From Streptomyces sp. NRRL F-5630 (GTDB lineage: Bacteria; Actinomycetota; Actinomycetes; Streptomycetales; Streptomycetaceae): a DNA stretch of 64,000 bases. Both the position numbers and the translations under genes were made by a program. The stretch lies in the NCBI RefSeq assembly GCF_000719475.1, contig NZ_JOGO01000012.1:49582-113581 (forward strand). Reading direction: 5' to 3'. This document shows, piece after piece, positions 32,369-41,740 of this stretch (position 1 is the first letter of the stretch; every line of letters begins with the position of its first letter). Under the pieces are notes generated by a model, which was not told the DNA's origin, did not search any database, and worked only from the letters and a program-made list of their open reading frames with translations.

Positions 32369-32410
32369 CGTGGAGGGGGCGGGGACCGGCCGGGTTCCCG
32401 CCCCTCCACG
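32369..32410. terminator. Hairpin after the DUF885 gene
   Basis: CGTGGAGGGG at 32369-32378 pairs with CCCCTCCACG at 32401-32410, and the inner GCGGG pairs with CCCGC with one bulge, around a GACCGGCCGG loop. It lies 16 bp past the DUF885 stop and ahead of the convergent sbcC end. Confidence 0.7.
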
Positions 32411-32547
32411 TGTGCGGGCCGGGAGGTTCCCGTCCCTCCGCGCGTGCGGGGCCGGAGGCGCGGAGAGGGCGGCGCCCCGAAGGCGCGAGGGGGCTGCGAA
32501 GGCGTGAGAGGCCGGTCCCTCAGAAACTGGCGTGAGAGGCCGGTCGC

Positions 32548-35500
32548 TCAGAAACCCCGCTCGCGTACCGTCGAGCCCGCCCGTCCCTTGACGACCTCCA
32601 GTTGCGCGGGCACGCGGCGGCGCAGTTCGCCGACGTGGCTCACGATGCCGACGCAGCGCTCGCGCTCACGCAATCCGTCGAGGACGTCCATGACCTCGTC
32701 GAGCGTCTGCTCGTCGAGGCTCCCGAAGCCCTCGTCGATGAAGAGCGTGTCGAGCCGCACCCCGCCGGCCTCGTCGGTGACGACGTCGGCGAGGCCGAGC
32801 GCGAGGGCGAGCGAGACGTAGAACGTCTCGCCGCCCGACAGGCTCGCGGTGTCGCGTTGGCGCCCGGTCCAGGCGTCGACGACGTGCAGGCCGAGCCCGG
32901 AGAGCTTGCCGCGCGCCGCGCGGTCGTCGGAGTGGACGAGCGTGTAGCGGCCCTGGGACATGCGGGCGAGGCGCGCGGTCGCCGCCGCGGCGATCTGCTC
33001 CAGGCGCGCGGCCAGCACGTACGACTCCAGGCGCATCTTCCGCTCGTTGCGCTTCGCGCTCCCCGAGGCGAGGTCGGCGAGCCCGCTGACGAGAGCGTGC
33101 CGGGCGCGCAGCGGGCCCAGTTCCCCGACGCGCGCCGCGAGCGTGGCGGAAAGGCCGTGGAGCGCGGTGGTACGGGAGCGGGCGGCGTCGTGCGCGGACG
33201 CGGCGGCCCGGGCCGCCGCCTCGGCGGCGCGGGCGTGCGTCGCCGCCGAGGCGGGATCGGCGGGCGGCAGCGCCGCCGCTTCGGCGACGGCGGGCTCGGC
33301 GAGCGCCAGGCGGACGGTGTGGGCCTCGCGCGCGTGGGCATCGGTGCGCTCCCGCAGCCGGCGGGCCTCGGCCTCGGGAAGCCGGGCGGCCGCCGCGCGG
33401 GCGGGGGTGTCGAAGCGGGCGGTGAAGGCGGCGTCGGCGAGGCGGGCGTCGGCCTCCTTCAGCCGGTCGGCCGTCGTGGCGACGGCGCGTACGGCTTCGG
33501 CGGCTTCGGCGAGGAGCCGGGCGAGCTCTTCGAGGTGGCGGGCGCGGGCGGCGACGCTCGCGAAGCCGCCCCGCGCCTCGGCGGCCTCCGCGCGCAGCCG
33601 GCCTTCCTCGGCGTCGAGTGCCTCGCGGGCGCTCGTCCGCGCGGCGGCGCGCGTGGCGGCGGCCTCGCGCGCTCCCGCGCGGCGGGTGTGCTCGCGCTCG
33701 GCGCGCTCCTCGGCGCGCAGCGCCTCGGTGAGGAGGGCGGCCTCGGCACGCGCCGCCTCCAGTTCCCGGTCGAGTGCGGACTTCTCGGCGGCGAGGTCGG
33801 CGGGTGACGCGTCGCCCGCCGCCTCGGCGGCGGCGTCGCGGCGCGCGGCGAGCGTCCGGGCGTGGGCCGTGGCCTCGCCCGCGGCCGTCTCCGCGCGCCG
33901 GTAGGCGGCCTCGGCGGCGTCCTCGACGGCGCGGTCGGTGTGCCGCGCCGCGCGCTGGGCGGGCTCGGGGTGCTCCGTGGCCCCGCATACGGCGCACGGG
34001 GTGCCGGGGGTGAGGTGGGCGGCGAGTTCGGCAGCGATGCCGTCGAGGCGGGCCTCGCGCGCGTCGAGCCAGGCGGTGCGGTGTTCGTCGCGGCGGGCGC
34101 GGGCGGCGGCCTCGGCGGTCTCGGCGCGCGCGTGGTCCGCGGCGAGTTCCTCGTACCGGCGCGCGGCGGCGAGACGCCGCGCCAGGGGCTCGGCGCGCCC
34201 GGTGAGTTCGGCGGCTCGGGTGGCCGCGTCGCGGGCCGCGGCGACGCGGGCGCGCAGCTCCGCGCGGCGCTCGGGCCAGGCGTCGAGCCACTGCTCGTCC
34301 TCGGCGCGGGCCTGCGCGTCGGCGTGGTCCTCGCGGTCGATGGTGTCCCGTTCCCGTACGAGTTCCTGGAGGCGTTCCTCGGCGCGGCGGGCCGCGGCGA
34401 GCGCGCCGCGTGCCTCGTCCTGGCGCCGGGCGGCCTCGGCGAGTCCCGCCGCGTCGGCCTCGGCGTGCTCGCGCGGCAGGGCCGCGCGCAGGCGGCGCTC
34501 GGTCTCCAGCGCGTCCGCGTGGGCGGTGGCCGCCGCCTCGCGCAGGTCGAGGGCGGGGGCCGCGCTCTCGGCACGGCGGGCGGCGTCGAGACGGTCCAGG
34601 TCCGCGCGGTGGGCGGGCTCGCGCGCGGCGAGCGCGGCGGCGCGGGCGCGGGCCTCGGCGTGCCGGAGCTGGAGAGCGGCGCGCTCGCGGACGTTTTCGT
34701 ACGCGGCCGAGGCGGCGTGGTGGGCGGCTTCCGCGTTCCGGTGGCGCAGGCGCGCGATGTCGAGCCGCTCCCGGGCGTCCGCGCGGGCGAGCGCGGCGTG
34801 GGTGAGGACGAACTCCGGCAGCGCGGGGTCACCGGCCGCCGGTGGTTCGGCGGGGGCCTCCTCGCGGGGCAGCGCGGCGGCCTGGCCGATGCGGTGGTGG
34901 AGGGCGAGGAGTTCGCTGTCGGCGGCCTGGACCGCCTCGTCCGTCTCGGCCTTCCGGTCGCGCAGGTGCCCCTCGATCTCGAAGAAGCGGCGGGTGTCGA
35001 AGAGCTGGCGCAGCAGGAGGGCGCGGTCGGCCGTGTCGGCGCCGAGGAAGCGGGCGAACCGGCCCTGGGGAAGGAGGACGACCTGGCAGAACTGTTCGCT
35101 GCTGAGGCCGAGGAGCTGTTTGATCTCCTCGCCGATCTCCTGGTGGGTGCGGCTCAGCCCGGTCCAGCCCCGCGCCGGGTCGTGGGCGCGCAGCGTGGTG
35201 AGGGCCTTCTCCGTCGTGGTGCCGGTGCCGCGCTTCTTGGCCCGGACGAAGGGGGGTTGCCGGGTGATCTCCAGGCGGCGGCCCGAGACGGTGAAGTCGA
35301 GCGTGACGGAGGTGCGGGTGCCGGGGGCCGCGTGGTCGCTGCGCAGCTTCTCGCCCTGCGCGGAGACGCCCTGCCGGTCGCCGGGCACGACGCCGTACAG
35401 CGCGTAGCAGACGGCGTCGAGCAGGGACGTCTTGCCCGCGCCGGTCGCGCCGTGCAGCAGGAAGAGCCCGGCCTCGGCGAGGCGGTCGAAGTCGACGGTC

Positions 35501-35553
35501 TGCGTTCCCGCGAAGGGGCCGAAGGCGGTGACGGTGAGGCGGTGGAGTCTCAT
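32548..35553 (-). CDS. sbcC: Exonuclease subunit SbcC (Rad50-like SMC ATPase)
   Basis: A 1001-residue SMC-type ATPase. The N-terminal Walker A is LLHGATGAGKTSLLDAV (about 33-49) and the Q-loop region is VVLLPQGRFARFLG. Long Ala/Arg/Glu-rich coiled coils (about 200-470 and 560-830) flank a zinc hook CAVC at Cys520/Cys523. The C-terminal lobe has the signature LSGGETFYVSLALALGLAD and Walker B LDTLFIDEGFGSLDEQ. SbcC with SbcD cleaves hairpin and protein-capped DNA ends and processes stalled forks; in actinomycetes it acts in double-strand break repair. ATG 35553 overlaps the sbcD stop by four bases, so the pair is translationally coupled. Confidence 0.95.
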   Translation of the reverse strand: MRLHRLTVTAFGPFAGTQTVDFDRLAEAGLFLLHGATGAGKTSLLDAVCYALYGVVPGDRQGVSAQGEKLRSDHAAPGTRTSVTLDFTVSGRRLEITRQPPFVRAKKRGTGTTTEKALTTLRAHDPARGWTGLSRTHQEIGEEIKQLLGLSSEQFCQVVLLPQGRFARFLGADTADRALLLRQLFDTRRFFEIEGHLRDRKAETDEAVQAADSELLALHHRIGQAAALPREEAPAEPPAAGDPALPEFVLTHAALARADARERLDIARLRHRNAEAAHHAASAAYENVRERAALQLRHAEARARAAALAAREPAHRADLDRLDAARRAESAAPALDLREAAATAHADALETERRLRAALPREHAEADAAGLAEAARRQDEARGALAAARRAEERLQELVRERDTIDREDHADAQARAEDEQWLDAWPERRAELRARVAAARDAATRAAELTGRAEPLARRLAAARRYEELAADHARAETAEAAARARRDEHRTAWLDAREARLDGIAAELAAHLTPGTPCAVCGATEHPEPAQRAARHTDRAVEDAAEAAYRRAETAAGEATAHARTLAARRDAAAEAAGDASPADLAAEKSALDRELEAARAEAALLTEALRAEERAEREHTRRAGAREAAATRAAARTSAREALDAEEGRLRAEAAEARGGFASVAARARHLEELARLLAEAAEAVRAVATTADRLKEADARLADAAFTARFDTPARAAAARLPEAEARRLRERTDAHAREAHTVRLALAEPAVAEAAALPPADPASAATHARAAEAAARAAASAHDAARSRTTALHGLSATLAARVGELGPLRARHALVSGLADLASGSAKRNERKMRLESYVLAARLEQIAAAATARLARMSQGRYTLVHSDDRAARGKLSGLGLHVVDAWTGRQRDTASLSGGETFYVSLALALGLADVVTDEAGGVRLDTLFIDEGFGSLDEQTLDEVMDVLDGLRERERCVGIVSHVGELRRRVPAQLEVVKGRAGSTVRERGF

Positions 35554-36710
35554 CGGCGTGCCTCCCCGGTCTGGGTCGCGAGGCGCACGGCGTCCACGGC
35601 GGCGCGCAGCACCGCGCGCTCCGCCTCGTCGGGGGCCTCGCCGCGCACGTGGGCGACGAAGTCCTCGGTGATCTCGTGGTCCCCGCGTCCCCGGAGCCTG
35701 CGCGCGTAGCTGCGTCCGTCCGGCTCGGGCGGCCGCTCGGGCGCGAAGACGAGGCTGAGCAGGTGCGGGAAGCGGGTGGCAAGCCGCGCCATGGGCTCCT
35801 CGGGCCGTACGGAGTCGGTGAGCGTCGCCTCGATCCACGCCTCCTCGTGCGGGGTGTGCGCGGGGTCGGCGAGGAGTTCGTCGAGCGTGCCGCGCAGGCG
35901 CGCGAGGGGCCGCGGTACGGGGCAGTCGACGCGCTCCGCGGTGAGGGCGCCCGCGCCGTCCAGGTCGATCAGCCACATGCTCTTGCGGTGGCCGGACTCG
36001 GAGAAGGAGTACGCGAGCGGGGAACCCGAGTAGCGCAGCCGCTCGCCGAGCACCTGGCTGCCGTGGAGGTGGCCGAGTGCGACGTAGTCGATGCCGTCGA
36101 AGAGCGCGGCCGGTACCGCGCATACGCCGCCCACGGTGATGTCGCGCTCGCTGTCGCTGGGGGCCCCGCCGGTGACGAAGGCGTGCGCGAGGACGACGGA
36201 GCGGGTGCCCTCGGGGCGGGTCGCGAGGTCGGCGCGGACCCGGTCGAGTGCGGCGCCGAGGACGCCCTCGTGGTCGGCGGGGGCGGCGAACTCGTCCTTG
36301 ACGAGGCCGGGTTCGAGGTAGGGCAGCCCGTAGAAGGCGACCTCGCCGTGCGCGTCGCGCAGCACGACGGGCTCCCCGCACTCGGCGGGCCTGGTCCGCA
36401 GATGCACCCCGGCGCCGCGGAGCAGCCCGGCGCCGACGCCGAGGCGGCGCGCGGAGTCGTGGTTGCCGGAGATCAGCACGGTGGGCACGCCGAGCGCGGC
36501 GAGCCGGTGCAGCGCCTGGTCGTACAGCTCGACGGCGGGCAGGGAGGGCACCGCCCGGTCGTACACGTCCCCGGCCACGACGACGGCCTCGACGTCGCGC
36601 TCCCGCACGGTTGCCACGAGGTGATCGAGGAAGGCGGCCTGCGCGTCGAGCAGCGACACCCGGTGCAGCGAGCGCCCGAGGTGCCAGTCGGAGGTGTGCA
36701 GAATCCTCAA
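35550..36710 (-). CDS. sbcD: Exonuclease subunit SbcD (Mre11-like nuclease)
   Basis: A 386-residue metallophosphoesterase nuclease. The Mn2+ ligand motifs are in order: HTSDWHLG (about 5-12), VVAGDVYDR (about 45-53), LISGNHDSARRL (about 78-89), VLAHAF and YVALGHLHGSQ. A C-terminal capping domain reaches residue 386. The start is TTG 36710 with GGAGGGGG four to eight bases upstream; ATG codons further up would add a non-conserved Arg-rich tail. It forms a complex with the overlapping downstream sbcC product. No other repair genes are adjacent. Confidence 0.95.
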   Translation of the reverse strand: MRILHTSDWHLGRSLHRVSLLDAQAAFLDHLVATVRERDVEAVVVAGDVYDRAVPSLPAVELYDQALHRLAALGVPTVLISGNHDSARRLGVGAGLLRGAGVHLRTRPAECGEPVVLRDAHGEVAFYGLPYLEPGLVKDEFAAPADHEGVLGAALDRVRADLATRPEGTRSVVLAHAFVTGGAPSDSERDITVGGVCAVPAALFDGIDYVALGHLHGSQVLGERLRYSGSPLAYSFSESGHRKSMWLIDLDGAGALTAERVDCPVPRPLARLRGTLDELLADPAHTPHEEAWIEATLTDSVRPEEPMARLATRFPHLLSLVFAPERPPEPDGRSYARRLRGRGDHEITEDFVAHVRGEAPDEAERAVLRAAVDAVRLATQTGEARR

Positions 36711-37080
36711 CGCGCCCCCTCCGTCCGCCCGTTCACCCGCGTACCACCAGCCGCCCCGCTCCCGCCGCACCCGGCGGCCACCTGACACCTCACGCCCGAC
36801 AGTCTGCCACCCGGGAGAGGGCGGCTTGCACGGAGTGGCCGAGAGCGACCGCTTCACGCGCTATGAGAGGTTTCGGGCATGTGACGCGCCTCCGGGCGCG
36901 CGGCGGCCCCGCGCTCCCGTCCACGCCCCAGGAGGAAGCGGCCCGCCACCCCGCACCAGCCCCCTTCCGGCTCGGCCCACCCCCAGGCTCCGGCTCCCGC
37001 TCCGAGAAGGCGGGGGCCCCGGGCACCCCCCGTACCCGTGCCCGGGGCCCCGCCCCCCCACTCACCCGGCCCCCGCTCCC
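36711..37080. other. Intergenic region upstream of sbcD
   Basis: No gene was recognised. It holds the promoter side of sbcD (minus) and the end of the flavin-monooxygenase operon (minus). Positions about 36925-37075 are strongly C-rich on the plus strand with no clear stem-loop. A moderately AT-richer patch (GCGCTATGAGAGGTTTCGGGCATG) lies near 36858-36882. Confidence 0.35.
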
Positions 37081-38430
37081 CTACGCGTCCGGGTGCCTCA
37101 GCCCCAGGTGCTCCCGCAGCGTCGTCCCCTCGTACTCGCGGCGGAACACGCCCCGCTCCTGGAGGAGCGGGACGACCTGGGACGCGAAGGCGTCGAGACC
37201 TCCGGGGCTCACGTGCGGGACGAGGATGAAGCCGTCCGCCGCGTCGCGCTGGACGAGATCGTCGAGGGTCGCGGCGATGGTCGCCGCCGAGCCGACGAAG
37301 GTCTGGCGGGCCGTGATGTCGATGACGAGTTCGCGCAGGGAGAGGTTCTTCGCCTCGGCGCGCTCGCGCAGTTCGCGGGCGATCTCGCGCGGGTCGCGGT
37401 GGTGGCGCGTGGTGGAGCGGCCCCGGGCGAGGGTGTGTTCGCCGGGAACGGGGTCGATGTCGGGGAGCGGGCCTTCCGGGTCGTAGCCGGAGAGGTCGGT
37501 GTTCCACACGTGTTCGAGGTGGCGCAGCGCGGTCTGTCCGCTCACCTGCTGGAGGCGTATCTCCTGGGCGAGTTCGCGGGCCTCCGCGTCGGTGTCGGCG
37601 AGGGCGAAGGTCGCCGCGGGCAGGATGAGGAGCTGGTCGGGGGTGCGGCCGTGCCGGGCGAGGCGGCCCTTGACGTCGCGGTAGAAAGCCTGGCCCGCCT
37701 CCAGGGTGTCGTGCCTGCTGAAGATCGCGTCGGCCTCGGCGGCGGCGAACTCGCGGCCTTCCTCGGAGTCGCCCGCCTGGAAGATGACGGGGCGGCCCTG
37801 CGGGCTGCGGGGGACGTTGAACCGGCCCTGGATGTCGAACTCTTCGCCGTGGTGCGCGAAGGCGCCCGCGCGCGCGTCGCGCAGGAAGGTGCCCGAGTCC
37901 GGGTCGGCGGCGATCTCGTCGCCGTGCCAGGAGTCGAAGAGTTCGTGCGCGGTCGCGAGGAACTCCTCGGCACGCGCGTAGCGTCGCTCGCGCGGCAGGA
38001 AGCCGCCGCGCCGGAAGTTCTCGCCCGTGAAGGCGTCCCAGGAGGTGACGACGTTCCACGCGGCGCGTCCGGCGGAGAGGTGGTCGAGGCTCGCGAATTG
38101 ACGGGCCACCTCGTAGGGCTCGTTGAAGGTGGAGTTGATGGTGCCGGTGAGGCCGACGCGCGTCGTGACGCCGGCGAGTGCGGCGAGGACCGTGAAGGTG
38201 TCGGGGCGGCCCACGACGTCCAAGTCGTAGATCTTCCCGGCCTGTTCACGCAGCCGCAGGCCCTCGGCGAGGAAGAGGAAGTCGAACTTGGCGCGTTCGG
38301 CGGTCTCGGCGAAGTGGACGAAGGACTCGAAGTCGATGTGGCTGCCGGATTCCGGGTCGCTCCACACGGTGGTGTTGTTGACGCCGGGGAAGTGGGCCGC
38401 CAGGTGGATCTGCTTGAGCGGGGTGCTCAT
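37081..38430 (-). CDS. NtaA/SnaA/DszA-type FMNH2-dependent monooxygenase (LLM class)
   Basis: A 449-residue luciferase-like (TIM-barrel) flavin monooxygenase of the NtaA/SnaA/DszA subgroup: HLAAHFPGVNNTTVWSDPES near the N terminus, LFLAEGLRLRE, TINSTFNEPYEVARQFASLD, AAWNVVTSWD, GRPVIFQAGDSEEGREFAA and FILVPHVSPGGLDAF near the end are the usual blocks. It uses reduced FMN from a separate reductase to oxidise small organic substrates, often sulfur compounds. GAGAGGA precedes the ATG. It is the last gene of the operon with a second LLM enzyme, a GNAT and an amino-acid-type ABC importer, which points to organosulfur (S-substituted cysteine) breakdown. The exact substrate is unknown. Confidence 0.92.
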   Translation of the reverse strand: MSTPLKQIHLAAHFPGVNNTTVWSDPESGSHIDFESFVHFAETAERAKFDFLFLAEGLRLREQAGKIYDLDVVGRPDTFTVLAALAGVTTRVGLTGTINSTFNEPYEVARQFASLDHLSAGRAAWNVVTSWDAFTGENFRRGGFLPRERRYARAEEFLATAHELFDSWHGDEIAADPDSGTFLRDARAGAFAHHGEEFDIQGRFNVPRSPQGRPVIFQAGDSEEGREFAAAEADAIFSRHDTLEAGQAFYRDVKGRLARHGRTPDQLLILPAATFALADTDAEARELAQEIRLQQVSGQTALRHLEHVWNTDLSGYDPEGPLPDIDPVPGEHTLARGRSTTRHHRDPREIARELRERAEAKNLSLRELVIDITARQTFVGSAATIAATLDDLVQRDAADGFILVPHVSPGGLDAFASQVVPLLQERGVFRREYEGTTLREHLGLRHPDA

Positions 38431-38456
38431 GGAAAAGGTCCTCTCCGGGGCGGGCG

Positions 38457-39662
38457 TCAGGCGGTCGCGTAGCGGTTGGCCGGGTGGGCGTCGAGACCGA
38501 GGTGGCCGCGCAGCGTGGTGGCGGTGTAGGCGGTGCGGAAGGCGCCGCGCCGCTGGAGTTCGGGGACGAGCCCGCGCGTGATGCCGCGCAGGTCGTGGCC
38601 GAGCACGGCGGGCCGCAGGCGGTATCCGGTGAGCCCGGCGGCCTGCCAGTCGGTGAGGAGGTCGGCGAGTGCGGCGGGCGTGCCCGCGAAGATCTCGGCG
38701 TCGCTCGCGTACGGCTCCCCCGCCAAGGCGTCGAGCGCGGCGAGCCGTTCGGCGGCGCGGCCCGGTTCCTCGTCGACGAGGACCACCACGTCGCCGAAGA
38801 CATGGAGGGGGTCGCCCGCGCGCCCGGCGGCTTCCTGCTCGGTACGGATTTCCTCGACGATCGCGCGCGTGTGTGCGGCGCTGTGCGGCGTGACGTAGCC
38901 GATGTCGGCGGAGCGGGCGACGAGGCGGTAGGGGATGGTCTGGTGGGCGAGGGCCGTGACGAGCGGCTGGCCCTGCGGGGGACGCGGGGTGATGGAGGGG
39001 CCCTTGACGGAGAAGTGCGGGCCCTCGAAGTCGATGTAGTGGAGCTTGTCGCGGTCGATGAAGCGCCCGGTGGCGGCGTCGCGGATCTCGGCGTCGTCCT
39101 CCCAGCTGTCCCACAGGCGGCGCAGCACTTCGACGTGGTCGGCGGCCTCGTCGAAGAGCTCCGAGACGGCGGATTGGCCTTGGACGGACCGGAGTTCCCG
39201 GAAGGTGAGGGGAGGGAGGGTCCGGCGTCCGAAGTGCCCGTACTCCTGCGGGCGGACGGATATCTGGACCCGCACCCCCGCACGTCCCTTGCTCACGTGG
39301 TCGAGCGTGGCGATCGCCTTGGAGAGGTGGAAGGGCTCGGTGTGCGTGACGACGGCGGTCGGTACGAGTCCGAGGTGCCGTGTGAGCGGGGCGACGCGGG
39401 CCGCCGTGAGGACGGCGTCGAGCCGGCCGCGCACTTGGTCGGTGCGGTCGTCGGGCCCTTCGATGCGGCTGGACTGGAGCGAGAGCGCGTCCTCGAAGGT
39501 GGCGAAGTCGAGCAGGCCCGCCTCGGCCTCGCGCACGAGGTCCGCCCAGTAGGCGGCGGTGAACAACTCCCCCGGCCGGGCGCCCTGTTCACGCCAGGCG
39601 GCGGGGTGCCAGCCGGCTCCGTCGAGGGCGACGGCGAGGTGGAGCGGAGGTGTGTCGGACAT
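38457..39662 (-). CDS. Second LLM-class flavin monooxygenase
   Basis: A 401-residue luciferase-like monooxygenase, a paralogue but not a duplicate of its downstream neighbour: HLAVALDGAGWHPAAWREQG, FATFEDALSLQSSR, TAVVTHTEPFHLSKAIATLD, RAGVRVQISVRPQEYGHFGR, QPLVTALAHQTIPYRLVARS. It is closer to short-form enzymes of the YtmO/YxeK or alkanesulfonate type than to DszA. GGAAGGG lies seven bases before the ATG. The gap to the next LLM gene is only 26 bp. Two different LLM enzymes in one operon suggest sequential or parallel oxidation of imported compounds. Confidence 0.9.
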   Translation of the reverse strand: MSDTPPLHLAVALDGAGWHPAAWREQGARPGELFTAAYWADLVREAEAGLLDFATFEDALSLQSSRIEGPDDRTDQVRGRLDAVLTAARVAPLTRHLGLVPTAVVTHTEPFHLSKAIATLDHVSKGRAGVRVQISVRPQEYGHFGRRTLPPLTFRELRSVQGQSAVSELFDEAADHVEVLRRLWDSWEDDAEIRDAATGRFIDRDKLHYIDFEGPHFSVKGPSITPRPPQGQPLVTALAHQTIPYRLVARSADIGYVTPHSAAHTRAIVEEIRTEQEAAGRAGDPLHVFGDVVVLVDEEPGRAAERLAALDALAGEPYASDAEIFAGTPAALADLLTDWQAAGLTGYRLRPAVLGHDLRGITRGLVPELQRRGAFRTAYTATTLRGHLGLDAHPANRYATA

Positions 39663-39734
39663 GCGGGGCCCTTCCGGTCGGTCAAAGGTGGGGACGGCGG
39701 GACGGGGCGGGTGGAGCGGGAAGGCCGGAGCGGG

Positions 39735-39788
39735 CGGCCGGAGCGGGGCGGGCGGCCGGAGCGGGGCGGGCGGCCGGAGCGGGGCGGG
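39735..39788. repeat. Three perfect 18-bp tandem repeats
   Basis: The unit CGGCCGGAGCGGGGCGGG is repeated exactly at 39735-39752, 39753-39770 and 39771-39788, with a 12-bp partial copy just upstream. It lies in the untranslated gap between the GNAT and LLM genes of the operon. Strand slippage is the probable origin; copy number may vary between strains. Confidence 0.9.
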
Positions 39789-39842
39789 CGCCCAGGAAGC
39801 CGGGCACCCACCGGGGCCGGCCCGGCCCCCCACCCGCCCCGC

Positions 39843-40565
39843 TCAGCCCGCCGCGGGTGCCCGTACCAGGAGGAACGTCGTGTGCCTGCGCAGCGTGAAG
39901 CCGAGGGACTCGTACAGCCGGATGGCGTTCGTGTTGCTCGCCGCCGCGTGCAGGAACGGGGTCTCGCCGCGCGCGCGGATGCCGTGCGCGACGGCGCGTA
40001 CGAGCCGTGTCGCGAGGCCCCGGCCCCGGAAGCCCGCGTCGGTGCACACGGCGCTGATCTCGGTCCAGCCCGGCGGGTGCAGCCGCTCACCCGCGAGGGC
40101 GACGAGGCGGCCCTCCTCGCGGATGCCGAGATAGGTGCCGAGCGTCACGGTGTGCTCCTTGAAGGGCCCCGGCTTGGTGCGGGCGACGAGGTCGAGGATC
40201 TCCGCGGTGTCCTCCGGACCGAGCCGTACCGCCTCGGGGGCGGGCTCGGAGCGCAGTGCGGTGGCGACGAGCTGGACGCCCAGGCCGTGCTCCAGCACCT
40301 CCCAGTCCTCGGGCGCCGCGGGCGCGCCGTTGACGAGGGCGACGGTGCCGGGGCCGACGAGTCGCGCGAGGTCCGCCCACGCGGCGGGGTCCTCGGGGTC
40401 GGCGAGCGCCGTGAAGGCGGCGACGTCGGCCGGGTAGCGCGCGGCGCGGCCGAGGCGCTCGGCGAAGGCGGCGTGCGGCCCGGTGAGCGAGGCCCAGGCG
40501 GGGTTGTCGAGAAGGTGGGGGCTCGCGGGGACAGGCGAAGGAGCCGGCTGGACGCTGGTGGCCAT
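39843..40565 (-). CDS. GNAT-family N-acetyltransferase of the organosulfur operon
   Basis: A 240-residue protein with a C-terminal FR47-like GNAT domain (about 110-235): ISAVCTDAGFRGRGLATRLV is the acetyl-CoA loop and FLHAAASNTNAIRLYESLGF the late strand-helix. The N-terminal 100 residues form a degenerate first GNAT half. The ATG is at 40565. In Bacillus the yxe and ytm operons combine an ABC importer, LLM monooxygenases and a GNAT that N-acetylates S-substituted cysteines before oxidation, so the same role is inferred. No M20 deacetylase gene, which completes the Bacillus pathway, lies in this operon. Confidence 0.88.
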   Translation of the reverse strand: MATSVQPAPSPVPASPHLLDNPAWASLTGPHAAFAERLGRAARYPADVAAFTALADPEDPAAWADLARLVGPGTVALVNGAPAAPEDWEVLEHGLGVQLVATALRSEPAPEAVRLGPEDTAEILDLVARTKPGPFKEHTVTLGTYLGIREEGRLVALAGERLHPPGWTEISAVCTDAGFRGRGLATRLVRAVAHGIRARGETPFLHAAASNTNAIRLYESLGFTLRRHTTFLLVRAPAAG

Positions 40566-40616
40566 GGTGCGGTTCTGCTCCTGTGAGGTGTGCGGTGTTC
40601 GTGCGGGTTCAGGACA

Positions 40617-41639
40617 TCAGGAGTCGCTGAGGGGGAGCCCCGGCGGGTTGACCTCGCTGCGCTCGACGGCCTCGTCGGAGAGGTTCCAGGAGGCGAGCCA
40701 CTTCGCGTACTGGCCGTTGTCGATGAGGTGGTTGATCGCCCCGGCGAGCGGCTTCGCGAGGCCGCTGCCCTTCTTGGCGGTCGCGGCGATGAGCCCCTGG
40801 AGCGCGGAGCCCGCGCCCGAGTAGGTGCCCGCGCTGCGGGTCGCGCGCGGGGTGCCCTCCGTGGTGCGGGTGTGGTAGGCGATGGCCGGATTGGGTCCCA
40901 GGTAGGCGTCGATCTTCTTGCCGCTGAGCGCGAGGTAGGTGCTGTTGAGGTCCGGGTAGTGCTTGACGGTGAGCTTCTCGCCCTTCTTCTTCAGCTGCCG
41001 TTGCCAGTGGAGGAGGATGCGTTCCTGGTTCGTGCCCGAGCTGACGGCGACGGTCTTGCCCGCGAGCACCGCGGGGTCGCCGGTGAAGGTCCAGCTCTCG
41101 GACTTGTTCGTCTCGAAGGCGAGGTTGTCCTGCCGGTAGGAGGCGAACTCGTACTTGCGCTTGCGCTCCTCGGTGTCCGTGACGTTCGAGAAGGCGACAT
41201 CGACCTTTCCGCTGTCGATGCCCAGGAACATGTTCTCCCACGTGGAGTTGCGGACCACGGGCTTGAGGCCGAGGGTCGCGGCGACGAGACGCCCGAGGTC
41301 GGACTCGGAGCCCGTGAGGGTCTTCTGGTCGCTGCCGATGTAGTTGAGCGGCGGCGACCCGGCGGGCAGGGCGCCGACGGCGATGACGAGTTCCCCCTTG
41401 TCCTTGATCTCCTGCGGCAGTTCGTCGTGCAGGGAGGGGACGGCGGGCACCTTGAGCGTCGCGTGCTTCGCCGCGCCGTGGGAGAGGGCGCCGATGCCGA
41501 CCTCGCCCCGCGCCTCCCCGGCCGCGGCCGCGGCGGGCTCGGCGTCACCGCCGCAAGCGGTGAGCGTGGCGGCGAGCGGGACGAGGGCGAGGGCGGCCGG
41601 CCAGGTGGTGCGGCGGTGACGACTGCGGGGCGTGGGCAT
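40617..41639 (-). CDS. Amino-acid-type ABC transporter substrate-binding lipoprotein
   Basis: A 340-residue SBP_bac_3-type binding protein. The signal is RRTTWPAALALVPLAATLTACGG with the lipidated Cys in the LTAC lipobox (about residue 29). Periplasmic-binding blocks include ELVIAVGALPAGSPPLNYIG, LGRLVAATLGLKPVVRNSTW, NMFLGIDSGKVDVAFSNVTD and VAVSSGTNQERIL. ATG 41639 was chosen over an upstream GTG because it is followed directly by the signal peptide and preceded by AAGGAA. It delivers its ligand to the permease/ATPase encoded just upstream. Polar amino acids, probably S-modified cysteine, are inferred ligands. Confidence 0.92.
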   Translation of the reverse strand: MPTPRSRHRRTTWPAALALVPLAATLTACGGDAEPAAAAAGEARGEVGIGALSHGAAKHATLKVPAVPSLHDELPQEIKDKGELVIAVGALPAGSPPLNYIGSDQKTLTGSESDLGRLVAATLGLKPVVRNSTWENMFLGIDSGKVDVAFSNVTDTEERKRKYEFASYRQDNLAFETNKSESWTFTGDPAVLAGKTVAVSSGTNQERILLHWQRQLKKKGEKLTVKHYPDLNSTYLALSGKKIDAYLGPNPAIAYHTRTTEGTPRATRSAGTYSGAGSALQGLIAATAKKGSGLAKPLAGAINHLIDNGQYAKWLASWNLSDEAVERSEVNPPGLPLSDS

Positions 41640-41740
41640 GACGGCGCGTTCCTTGTCGGTGAGGGCGGTGAGGTGAGTGGGGTCGCGCGGTACGGAGGCG
41701 GCGGGGCGCCCGTCCGTGGCGGGACGGGACACCGTCGCCG

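Noticed and set aside
39735..39788. 18-bp tandem repeats considered as CRISPR or an iteron origin
   Set aside because: Units are adjacent without spacers, only three copies, and no rep or cas gene is nearby.
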